32,019 nt of DNA from an uncultured bacterium (GCA_902777605.1 CACYUI010000020.1:1-32019); one strand, 5' to 3'. Positions 24,401-31,625 are shown, numbered from the stretch's first letter. The notes: generated by a model not told the origin, from the sequence alone. Program-made: numbers and translations.

Positions 24401-27400
24401 TGCAACATTTGGTCTAAACGCAGGTTATATGGCATTTTCTGATGGTATGGAATATACTCAAGCAGTGATTTCATTATCTCAAATGGATGGTGTTTCAAAA
24501 CTTGTAGTTGCAATGCTTTGCAGAAATGCTGCTGGCGGTATGATTCCGCAGCTCAAAGGTAGAAAAATTTCTGCAGAACAGATGAAGAAGATTGTAGAAG
24601 ATGTTAATAAAAAATTAGAAGAAAAAGGTATTAATTTCGACGAAACAAAAACTCCCGAAGAAATAATGACGGAACTTATGAATGAGGTTGCTAAAACTAC
24701 TGATGAAGTAGTAGGGGTAGGGGTAAATGACAGAGCAAGGGTAAATGATAGAACTGTAGGTCAGGTTTCACCTGACAAAGGGGTAAATGGGACTCAAACG
24801 AACAATCCTAACCTTAACGACAAAGGTCAATATGGGTTGGCAAAGGAAACTACTGCAAGCTTAGAGGACACTTTAAAAGCATGCAATAAAAAATTTGAAG
24901 AACAGTTAAAAGAAGGTGAAACCGTATATTCTTTATCGGAGGTTGAGCGGATAAAACTTTTATTTGCAAAAAATCCGAAAGTCGTAGTTGATGTATTAAA
25001 GCAACAGGCAGAATGGAAAAGCTGGCTTGATAAAAGTGAACATTATTCTGTAGAATTAATAGAAAAAATGATTGAATTATCAGAGAAAACTCCTGATTTA
25101 TATTCAATGTTGCTTTCACGCGACGGAAATCTTGAATGGTGGTTCAAGTATAACAATATTTCAGAGTTTGAAAAAGCTTATACGAAAAATCCTGAATTAT
25201 TCAAAGATTTATTTAATCGAAAAGACTTAAAGGGAGAAAACTTATTCTTTTCAAGTGACATAGCATTAATATTAGATAATATAGACAAGGATTCTAAAAT
25301 CAGGGACTTTGTTTCTGCAAAAATAAAAAATGGTAATCAAGAAACATATGCCTTTTCAGGTAATATGATAGCTGCATATATTAATGGTCAATTAGGACAA
25401 AAAGAGCTGTTATTAATGTCTTTGAAGTCTTTGGACGGTAAATACAACTTACTTTCACAAGAGCAAATAGATGATGTAAAATATTATTTAGATGACAGTT
25501 CCAATATTGTATCCGATTTAAAAAATCCTGAAACATCTCATCAAGCAAGGTGCCAAATATTATTGAAAACAGATGAAAATATCAGGGATATTCTGTATAA
25601 TGTGCCGGAACTTGAAGCATTTTTAATAAAAAATATACCAAATGACACATATTCATTGAAGTTAAACCCAAATTCAGCTGAGGGAACATTTAGTTTCACT
25701 TGTACGAGTGATAATAAATCAACAACTTTGAGATTTAAACCAATTGAAAGTGGTTCTTTTGAAGTTATTTCTAGAGAATTTTCAGAACAAAATGGCAATA
25801 TTTCGAATATAAGAACTGAATTTGCTGACGGTAGAATTATGACCGAGAAGATTGAATATGAAACTCTTGTCATGGGTACTGAAAGTCAAAAAGTTGCAAT
25901 AAACAAAACAAAAATGTTATACGAGCGTGAAGGCGAGCCAATTTACAAAGAAACATATACCCCTTCCGATGAAGTAGAAGGAGCATTTGATATTCATGTT
26001 CAAGAAAGAGGTTTATCAACTTCTGTAGCAGGTACTGCTAAAAAATATGGAACAAAATCTCCTGCGGCAAAAGTAATACGCAATTTAGTATCACCAAGTG
26101 GTATGCAAACTGTATCAACTATTGTACAAGGTCCAAAGGGTGGTAAGTCCAGCTATGTAATTAAAGATAAAGCAGAAAAAACAGTTATAAACATAGAAAG
26201 AACTAACAGACAAATTTCAGAAAATCATTACAAATCAACATTAAATGGACAAACTTATGAAATGTTATTTGAAGATAATAATATTAAAGTTTCAAAAACT
26301 AACAAAAACGGTAAAACTGAAACGGTTAAACTTGGTGCGGATGTTTTAGACCCACAATTAAGAGACTTGTATAAACAGTTGCCCGGAGATTTCTTATTTA
26401 TAATTGCTAAAACAGGGCTGAAAGTTGTACTATCTGATGTTCCCGGTGGTTCTCAGCATAACGCATATGAGAAAACAATTTATATAGCGAAGCAACATGC
26501 AAATAATCCGTTTGTATTTGCGCATGAATTGGGACATGCAATAGATAATTTGTTAATGAATGATTTCTGTAACGATGAAATCTTGGGTAAAATATTCCAA
26601 CAAGATGTAGCAATGTATAAAAACCAAGCATCTATTGAAGGGAACAGGATTGTAGATTATTTCACTGATATTCATACGGATTTATTAACAGAGCCCAATG
26701 ACCATATAAAAGAAGTTATTGCAGAAACTTTTGCTTTGTCTTCAGGATTGATAAATAATGACCATTCTATTGCAATGCGAGGAGTTGAATTACAGCATAA
26801 ATTTATGCCAACACAAGCAGATATATTAGTAAATGTGTATGATTGCGTTGAAAATGTTGGCAAAAAAATAGCAGGTCAGGTTTCACCTGACAATAACACT
26901 TCCGGCATGGCAATGTCTACAATCCGTCCTTTGCCTAGCACCAGACTAATCAACCACGCAAAACAAACTATTCAAAGATGGTTCGGTGGAGAAAAAGAAA
27001 CCGTAGGTCAGGTTTCACCTGACAAAGGGGTAACAGGTGGTAGGTTGGGTGAAACCCAACAAAATACATATATTAGCGCGGGCAACAAAGTCTTTGATAT
27101 TAAACCCGAAGATTTTGCCAAAAACCCTGCAAAAATAAAGGAAGTACAGGTAAGTATTGATGAACTTAGAAAAACAGAGCCACACAGAGCAGACGAACTT
27201 CAAATAGTTCTTGATATGTTCAAAAACCCAACCAAAGATTATGAGGTGAGTGATGCGCAACTCAATGCTGTAGCAAGATTTATCCACGAACAATATGCCG
27301 CAGCAAAAGACGAACTTAATTCAACGGTCAAATTTAATGAGTTAGACAGTGATGGAACATTTAGTTCCAGAATAAAAAGTGAAGCAAGCTTGAAAGTGAA

Positions 27401-28649
27401 ACTGGAAAACTATCTTAAAGATGCAATCAAAGACAGACAAGAAGACCCTGAAAAACCGATAAAAACACTGTATGACGCATATATAGATGTACGAGATGCA
27501 TATGCTTGCAGGACAGAGTTTAAAAGTGCAGCAAAAGGTACATATACAGACCCTGCAAAAATCCAAGCACTTAAAAACGAAATCTCGCAGTTAGAACAAC
27601 AAAATGCTGATAAAAAAACTATTGCTTTGAAGAAGCAAGAACTCGAAAGAAGAGAAAATATAATAAAACTTGTTAATGAAGCTAAACAACTCAGAGCGGA
27701 AGGTAAAACAGAACTTGCTGAGTCCAAAATGCTTGATGCATCAAGAATTGCGGCAGAAATCCAATCACAACCATATGTAGAAAAAATTAAAGCCATGCTT
27801 GACAGAATAAAAGAAGAATATGGCGATGTAGAAGTGTTGCGCCTTACAAACTATACTTCAAAAGAGGGAATTTCTATACTTTCACGCGAACAATTGTGCG
27901 AAATTAAGCAGTACGGCGCAGAAAAAGGTGTCAGAGTCGACTTTATAAAACTGGCATCTGATATTCACCCTGATGCAACATCAGAGTTTGTGAAGGGTTC
28001 GTCAACTAAACAACAACCAACAGGATATATGGCAATACAAGTAAACTTTAGAACCAAATCGGGCATGGTTTTTGAACACCAGTTCCGCGGTCAATTGACA
28101 GGAAAATTGGCAGAATCTGAACACCCGCTTTATGATTTGAGAACAGGCAAATGCCCATGGAAACTTCACCCTGAATTAGAAAGCTTGTATAAACCTATTG
28201 GCGAGTTGATAGAAGAAAACGTAATGCCTGAAGAAGCATATAAAAACCACCAAAGATACTTGATGGATTATAATACACATCTTAGAAAACTCGAACTCGG
28301 TTTTGATTCAGAAGCACCGAGAATGGAAGATTATGAAATTTATACAGACAAAAAAGGTGTTGAAAAAAGATTCAAGTTTGATAAACGCTTGAGCGCAGAA
28401 AACCTCATAAAACTTGATGATGTGGCTAAGGCTGTTCAGAATGAAACAAGATTCAGAGAACTCAAACAAAAAGAGGTAAGTGAGCAAAATTTATCTGAAG
28501 AAGAAACCATAGAACTATCCAAGTTAACAAACAAACACCGCATTGCACCCGAAAACGCAGTAGCAGAGTATTATAAGGCTGTGGGCGTAGAAACACGAAA
28601 ACCTTATGTAAAACCAACTGTTGAACAAAAATCTATCGTGCAAAAATAA
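21483..28649 (+). CDS. Giant multidomain putative effector: LysM-like, zincin metalloprotease, RelA/SpoT-like
   Basis: 2388 residues from the ATG at 21483; a TTG at 21423 would add 20 residues and neither has a clear ribosome site. No signal peptide. Residues 52-63 form an EF-hand-like loop (DSDKSGSIQ). A LysM-like segment is at about 281-325 (DDTWEKLAKQFKMTVAELKN). A Lys/Glu-rich helical part and a Gly/Ala-rich hydrophobic region (about 789-1020) follow. The zincin site is HELGH (1681-1685) with EVIAE at 1744-1748 supplying a candidate third ligand, in the style of the anthrax lethal factor-like family. The last ~430 residues contain RIKSEASLKVKL (1963-), RDAYACR (D2005) and GYMAIQVNFR...FEHQFR (2181-, E2198). 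This is the order and spacing of a RelA/SpoT synthetase. A sigma-28 promoter drives it. Function inferred: an exported toxin or effector. Confidence 0.85.
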   Translation: MGFSDFWSQSNRGSKQFNLEQLKGQDSFSLDDLSKKLNLDKEMLKSVFLKADSDKSGSIQLSNSTQENELNIFLGDLNATFGSIKKTKLNDPRYNELYEYKDAYGNNVAEYYKDGEIIQKTIINKKTEENKDEITYIAYANGRPSQKSEYKNGNIMTTTYAYMQNESGKTHVQISSFDSHMNQSHYTTEKVDSDGNPITQVLEASVVNQDKGTISELKVQDGKLYENVYDNNTRKFLHVNVYDNTTIDKYNKGTELPSAQIVPTSEKPEDNLSVEYDRAGNTYIFARMDDTWEKLAKQFKMTVAELKNLNKEIKTIAPCTKLKVKGQYSADSETLKGRITKDALKEQNKVKGALSELYTSKIATKTLKNNYKSVYDYAASILKMRGITPNSADFKKKRNLLANELLVLNGANAKYTKGSNIKVIEGTLDANLVEEFKKAGIKPTEKNQVFFGRLYGLNKKQQQNILDVVKDCQKRGITDTKKINSEILKYYPHLNMFDTNIQTLSKPTELDERKYAAEMLIGQIMSIIEGYKGQLSELERNPFNIIAMGGQIAHQRLKDAGVEDLYQKAFNAVFPGLSTIMSKGGDLLTKIDLVKAWCDNLTKGESKINLEKGLAEKLKKAVALLDEIKKEYANKDADFETRKRLAGAEKQKFNSMYSAYAGKQLDNKQLEAYLSASRKYEQTPEYHNAQIEKEMQEIAVQIDRKFGERINRLSAGNGRDTKLESEIKELLNKYFALYKKMDSMPDNKKAQARRKMEAEYKKLNIEGNAFKGLDKRIQDFVEGTSTRGMLTEMAAVIAFMVLSGGGAAFGAYGSSAGAYLEGGMSITMRQAGKSMLMRKLLTENVQVAARVLAGVPARAGIPALGSALLFNVPKAAMVGTDVVTGDSEHLVQDAEMLKEGVVGLTEFGVVGALVTGPAGQFLGQGLKAGMTSSALKKALAMIGAAGKTTKSMRSFLNNLSKVSEGVGKTVSFSATFGLNAGYMAFSDGMEYTQAVISLSQMDGVSKLVVAMLCRNAAGGMIPQLKGRKISAEQMKKIVEDVNKKLEEKGINFDETKTPEEIMTELMNEVAKTTDEVVGVGVNDRARVNDRTVGQVSPDKGVNGTQTNNPNLNDKGQYGLAKETTASLEDTLKACNKKFEEQLKEGETVYSLSEVERIKLLFAKNPKVVVDVLKQQAEWKSWLDKSEHYSVELIEKMIELSEKTPDLYSMLLSRDGNLEWWFKYNNISEFEKAYTKNPELFKDLFNRKDLKGENLFFSSDIALILDNIDKDSKIRDFVSAKIKNGNQETYAFSGNMIAAYINGQLGQKELLLMSLKSLDGKYNLLSQEQIDDVKYYLDDSSNIVSDLKNPETSHQARCQILLKTDENIRDILYNVPELEAFLIKNIPNDTYSLKLNPNSAEGTFSFTCTSDNKSTTLRFKPIESGSFEVISREFSEQNGNISNIRTEFADGRIMTEKIEYETLVMGTESQKVAINKTKMLYEREGEPIYKETYTPSDEVEGAFDIHVQERGLSTSVAGTAKKYGTKSPAAKVIRNLVSPSGMQTVSTIVQGPKGGKSSYVIKDKAEKTVINIERTNRQISENHYKSTLNGQTYEMLFEDNNIKVSKTNKNGKTETVKLGADVLDPQLRDLYKQLPGDFLFIIAKTGLKVVLSDVPGGSQHNAYEKTIYIAKQHANNPFVFAHELGHAIDNLLMNDFCNDEILGKIFQQDVAMYKNQASIEGNRIVDYFTDIHTDLLTEPNDHIKEVIAETFALSSGLINNDHSIAMRGVELQHKFMPTQADILVNVYDCVENVGKKIAGQVSPDNNTSGMAMSTIRPLPSTRLINHAKQTIQRWFGGEKETVGQVSPDKGVTGGRLGETQQNTYISAGNKVFDIKPEDFAKNPAKIKEVQVSIDELRKTEPHRADELQIVLDMFKNPTKDYEVSDAQLNAVARFIHEQYAAAKDELNSTVKFNELDSDGTFSSRIKSEASLKVKLENYLKDAIKDRQEDPEKPIKTLYDAYIDVRDAYACRTEFKSAAKGTYTDPAKIQALKNEISQLEQQNADKKTIALKKQELERRENIIKLVNEAKQLRAEGKTELAESKMLDASRIAAEIQSQPYVEKIKAMLDRIKEEYGDVEVLRLTNYTSKEGISILSREQLCEIKQYGAEKGVRVDFIKLASDIHPDATSEFVKGSSTKQQPTGYMAIQVNFRTKSGMVFEHQFRGQLTGKLAESEHPLYDLRTGKCPWKLHPELESLYKPIGELIEENVMPEEAYKNHQRYLMDYNTHLRKLELGFDSEAPRMEDYEIYTDKKGVEKRFKFDKRLSAENLIKLDDVAKAVQNETRFRELKQKEVSEQNLSEEETIELSKLTNKHRIAPENAVAEYYKAVGVETRKPYVKPTVEQKSIVQK
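24756..24786 (+). repeat. In-frame GTAG-headed palindrome, copy 1
   Basis: GTAG, then GTCAGGT-TTC-ACCTGAC (24760-24776), then AAAGGGGTAA. The 31 bases are identical to 27003-27033. It is translated in-frame as VGQVSPDKGV in a linker after the hydrophobic region. A short tandem GGGTAAATGA repeat precedes it. Confidence 0.85.
26871..26891 (+). repeat. In-frame GCAG-headed palindrome, copy 2
   Basis: The same GTCAGGT-TTC-ACCTGAC stem (26875-26891) with GCAG instead of GTAG, read in the same frame (AGQVSPD). It directly follows the zincin domain. Confidence 0.85.
27003..27033 (+). repeat. In-frame GTAG-headed palindrome, copy 3
   Basis: Identical over 31 bases to copy 1 and again read as VGQVSPDKGV. 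It lies in the linker between the zincin and the RelA/SpoT-like part. Confidence 0.85.
27040..27060 (+). repeat. In-frame GTAG-headed palindrome, second stem type
   Basis: GTAG followed by GTTGGGT-GAA-ACCCAAC, a perfect 7-bp stem. It is seven bases after copy 3 and in frame (GGRLGETQ). A degenerate copy is at 13074-13094. Confidence 0.8.
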
Positions 28650-28720
28650 GATTTAATGGCAAGTGCAGATGATATGCAGTTGCAACAAAAAGCAAAGGCT
28701 TATTTTGAAGAATGTAGCTT

Positions 28721-28744
28721 GTAGAGTGCGTCGTTTGATGCACC
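28721..28744 (+). repeat. GTAG-headed palindrome (REP-like), third stem type, copy 1
   Basis: GTAG, then AGTGCGTC-GTTT-GATGCACC (one mismatched pair at the base). The region 28650-29040 (391 bases) has no full gene; it holds this repeat, a second copy, and a short in-frame coding-like remnant just after the giant gene's stop (28650-28724). Confidence 0.8.
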
Positions 28745-28883
28745 ATTGGATTTATCGGTTCGGTTAAAACCAAACCCTACTTCTTAAAATTATGCCCCCT
28801 CATTTTGAGTTCACGCAAAATTTGTAAGCTCAATTCAGGCTAAATTATATTTCCCCCGCGCTAAAACAGTAAGTTTTTAGCAT

Positions 28884-28907
28884 GTAGGGTGCGTCGTTTG
28901 ACGCACC
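28884..28907 (+). repeat. GTAG-headed palindrome (REP-like), third stem type, copy 2
   Basis: GTAG, then the perfect stem GGTGCGTC-GTTT-GACGCACC. It lies 163 bases after copy 1, and both are followed within 20 bases by TTATCGGTTC, so the repeated unit is at least ~45 bases long. Confidence 0.85.
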
Positions 28908-29040
28908 GTTAAATTATCGGTTCAACCCCTGCTTTTTAAATTTGTAACAACAAAAACCAACTAAATATATTTACCCCACTAGCAAATTTTATTTTTACGG
29001 GTTTTAGTATTGTTAATGATAAAATAAAAAGGTGTGTGAC

Positions 29041-29499
29041 ATGATTAACAATATTAGTTATAATAGTTTTAGCAATCCGCAATTTGGCGCAAAATGGGTT
29101 AATGCAAACAAGGTTGCAACTCACAAGAGGCAGGGGGCAATGATGATAGACGAGCTTATTAAAAAAATGGTTACAGAGCTGAGAGAAAAGGCAAAAGATA
29201 CAAAAAAATTGCCTGAACGCGGAGAGTTTGATGTTATTTGGTCAGAATTTGAAAACAAAGACAAATCAATCGGCGCAACTCATGGTCTTTTGAAAATATC
29301 AAATACGGGTGTAAAAGGCTCAGAAGATAAAAGATATTTGGAAGTTGCTGCCCTGAGAAAAGGTTCACCTTATGGTGCAGAAACAGTTATTGGATTTGGT
29401 TCTACTAAGGATATTTTGGATAAATTAAACGAACAAGGAATTGAGCAGGTTATTAAAGAAAACTTTCTTCGCCTTGCAAAAGATTTGGATCATGTTTAA
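29041..29499 (+). CDS. Hypothetical protein with N-terminal FGA tag
   Basis: 152 residues from the ATG at 29041 (AAAAGGTG upstream; an in-frame GTG three codons earlier is less likely). It starts MINNISYNSFSNPQFGAKWV, the same kind of tag as the proteins at 194-796 and 1044-1322. After the tag come a basic helix (KKMVTELREKAKDTKKL) and a mixed alpha/beta part (EFDVIWSEFENK, HGLLKISNTG, YLEVAALRKGSPYGAETVIGFGS). No known domain. It lies 391 bases after the giant gene and could be its partner, an immunity protein or another effector; nothing in the sequence decides this. A very strong terminator follows. Confidence 0.75.
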   Translation: MINNISYNSFSNPQFGAKWVNANKVATHKRQGAMMIDELIKKMVTELREKAKDTKKLPERGEFDVIWSEFENKDKSIGATHGLLKISNTGVKGSEDKRYLEVAALRKGSPYGAETVIGFGSTKDILDKLNEQGIEQVIKENFLRLAKDLDHV

Positions 29500-29522
29500 T
29501 TGATAAACACGGTATTTTTATA

Positions 29523-29559
29523 AAACGGGGGTTTTTGCCTAAGGCAAAAACCCCCGTTT
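29523..29559 (+). terminator. Strong intrinsic terminator
   Basis: A perfect 17-bp stem (29523-29539 with 29543-29559), GGGGG/CCCCC in the middle, has loop TAA and is followed by T-rich sequence. Confidence 0.92.
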
Positions 29560-29622
29560 CTATTGTTTTTAATCTAAATTGTAAACATTTGTAACAGTTT
29601 TTGAAAAATTACTTAAAAATCC

Positions 29623-29649
29623 TAAAGTTTTCAAAAAAAGTGCCGATAT
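29623..29649 (+). promoter_or_regulatory. Sigma-28 (FliA) promoter, near perfect
   Basis: TAAAGTTT (29623-29630), an 11-bp spacer and GCCGATAT (29642-29649) match the FliA consensus at 15 of 16 positions. The expected start near 29656 leaves room for the AAAGGAG ribosome site at 29678-29684 of the gene at 29690. Confidence 0.85.
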
Positions 29650-29689
29650 ACATGGGGTAAAGAAAAGAAAATATTAAAGGAGTAGAAAA

Positions 29690-30064
29690 ATGGCAAACAA
29701 TATTGGACACATTAGCGGATATGGTAATTATGGTGTAGGGCCTTATGTACCGCAAAGAAAAGGGAATGATGTTGAAGCAGAAGCGCAAGCACAAGCTCAA
29801 CCACAACAAAATTTTGAAGAAACTCAAGTAGATCCTAACAAGGTTATGGATTTCTTGAATGCTAACAATTTCTTCGTTAATGTAACTAATGCTCCGGCTC
29901 CTGTAGAGGGTGTTGAAACAGATCCTACAGTTGCAGACAGAGTTGCAGGTTATATGGAAAACTTTGAACTAATCTACGGAATAGTTGAACAAGAATTTGG
30001 TCCTGAAAAAGCTCCTGTTGTAATGGACTTAGTAATGGACAGATTGATGGGCATGGTTGATTAA
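29690..30064 (+). CDS. Small acidic protein under sigma-28 control
   Basis: 124 residues, acidic. MANNIGHISGYGNYGVGPYV is followed by a Glu/Ala/Gln-rich linker (EAEAQAQAQPQQ) and a C-terminal helical part ending VVMDLVMDRLMGMVD. No known domain and no signal peptide. AAAGGAG is well placed before the ATG. The near-perfect sigma-28 promoter puts it with late flagellar genes in whatever regulon FliA controls. Its size, acidity and amphipathic C-terminal helix would suit an export chaperone or small secreted structural protein, but that is a guess. The N-terminus resembles the protein at 21025-21258. Confidence 0.75.
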   Translation: MANNIGHISGYGNYGVGPYVPQRKGNDVEAEAQAQAQPQQNFEETQVDPNKVMDFLNANNFFVNVTNAPAPVEGVETDPTVADRVAGYMENFELIYGIVEQEFGPEKAPVVMDLVMDRLMGMVD

Positions 30065-30106
30065 TAAGTATACACACAGATAAATTTTTCTACACTTTAA
30101 ATTCTG

Positions 30107-30131
30107 AGGCTGATAAAATCAGCCTTTTTAT
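30107..30131 (+). terminator. Intrinsic terminator
   Basis: AGGCTGAT/ATCAGCCT (30107-30114 with 30118-30125), loop AAA, then TTTTT. It lies between the small acidic gene and the convergent HNH gene. Confidence 0.85.
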
Positions 30132-31516
30132 TTGTTTAATTTGCTTATGTCTAAAATCAGAGGTTTTTCTTTTGGTGAAAGTTTTTCTATTTGTTCTGCA
30201 AAATCTGTGATGTAACTTCTATCTAATCCAACTTTGTCAAAAGTTCCGTCATTGTATAATTCGATTAGCCTGTCAACATGTTTTTGACAATTAACTCTTG
30301 TTTCGGGATGTTTTCTGACCCATTCATCAAAAGGAATATTTGTTTTTTGTGAATTAATATATGTACCGCATAACCCAAAATTCTTTAACTTGTTCTTGCC
30401 TCCATTTGCTTTTGCATCAAGATGATCAATAGAACAAATGCCGGAATGCATAATAAAATAACCTATTTTATTGTTGGTATCATTTGTATACTTTACTATA
30501 AACGCAGAAACATTATCAGTCGATTTTGGTAAAATACGCGCTGTTTTTATGATTTCTTTAGCTAATGTTTCGTCCTTTACTCTTTTTGTTATATTTTTAA
30601 GTTCATGAACAAATTCTTTTCGTTTGAACGGGGTAATTGCTGGAAATCCATGGATTCTTGCACTTGTTTGTTGAAATATTTGTTGTATATCTTTGTTGTT
30701 TCTTAATACTGACTTTGCAAAAATATCTTCTAAATACTTGAGTTTTACTATATTTTGCTTTAAAACAGCAGGGCGCATTTGGTACTCTAATTTTTTATTT
30801 CTGCCATTTTTACCTCTGCCAAATTTTATAGCATCTTCTTCCTGTACAGCAAAAACAAGCTTTGCTTCTTTTATTAAATTATTTATAGCTAGTGTTTCTT
30901 TGTGGATATTTCTAGCTTTAATAATTGGTGCTATTCTCTGTAATTTGTATATGAAATCATTTTCACTGAATGGTATTACAACAGGTTCTTTAGAAAGTCT
31001 TTTGTTGGTAATTTTCATTAAATCCCAAAATTCTTTGTATAATTCAGGAGGTAAATCGCATGCTTTTTGTATAAGTTGTTCGAATATTGGTTGTTGTATT
31101 TTTAGTAGTTTTTTCTGGTGCTCTTGATTCAAGTTTTTAAGAACATCATTTAATTTAAGGTTTGATTGTTTTTCTGCTGCTATTGTAATGTATTCCAATA
31201 CTTGTCTTTCAACAGGCAAAAATGTATCTTTGTACTTTGAAATAATTGGAACGAGTTGTGATATAGGTTTATCAAAAACACTTCTTTGTAACAACCCTTC
31301 TAAGATTTTCGGATCAAGAAGCTTAAGTCCGTTGTACATGTCAGGAATTCCATATGCTGCAAGTTTTTTTAAAGGTACACTTCCTGATTGAACTCCTGTA
31401 AAACAAATCGAATCAAAAGGCATCGGCTTTGTACAAAAACGCTCTGCATTGTTTTGTATTGCGTAAGAGCAGCTTGTGTTATAGATATTAAAAGCAGTGA
31501 TAGAAGATATATTCAT
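30128..31516 (-). CDS. HNH-nuclease-domain protein, putative effector
   Basis: 462 residues. The N-terminus MNISSITAFNIYN...ICFTGVQSG recalls the tag of the other FGA proteins in the window (polar start with I/N, then an FxG motif). A long helical part follows (about 50-330). The C-terminus has a HNH signature: CSIDHLDAKANGGKNKLKNF and CGTYINSQKTN, with D364-H365, G372-G373, N379, N388 and K391 in the right order and spacing for a beta-beta-alpha metal nuclease. This would cut DNA or RNA with a divalent metal. No DNA-binding or intron/restriction context is nearby, so a secreted toxin-like nuclease is more likely than a housekeeping enzyme. There is no ribosome site; a TATATT lies six bases from the ATG. 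Confidence 0.78.
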   Translation of the reverse strand: MNISSITAFNIYNTSCSYAIQNNAERFCTKPMPFDSICFTGVQSGSVPLKKLAAYGIPDMYNGLKLLDPKILEGLLQRSVFDKPISQLVPIISKYKDTFLPVERQVLEYITIAAEKQSNLKLNDVLKNLNQEHQKKLLKIQQPIFEQLIQKACDLPPELYKEFWDLMKITNKRLSKEPVVIPFSENDFIYKLQRIAPIIKARNIHKETLAINNLIKEAKLVFAVQEEDAIKFGRGKNGRNKKLEYQMRPAVLKQNIVKLKYLEDIFAKSVLRNNKDIQQIFQQTSARIHGFPAITPFKRKEFVHELKNITKRVKDETLAKEIIKTARILPKSTDNVSAFIVKYTNDTNNKIGYFIMHSGICSIDHLDAKANGGKNKLKNFGLCGTYINSQKTNIPFDEWVRKHPETRVNCQKHVDRLIELYNDGTFDKVGLDRSYITDFAEQIEKLSPKEKPLILDISKLNK

Positions 31517-31592
31517 ACAATAATATATAAGCTGCTAAAAAAATTTTTTGTCTAATGTTTAAGAAATGTAAAAACAAATTTAAAAAAAGGTG

Positions 31593-31620
31593 TTGACATT
31601 AAAAATTGATGTAATATGAT
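31593..31620 (+). promoter_or_regulatory. rRNA operon promoter
   Basis: A perfect TTGACA (31593-31598) and TATGAT (31615-31620) with a 16-bp spacer, ~330 bases before the 16S start, preceded by an A/T-rich UP-like tract. Confidence 0.8.
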
Positions 31621-31625
31621 ATACC

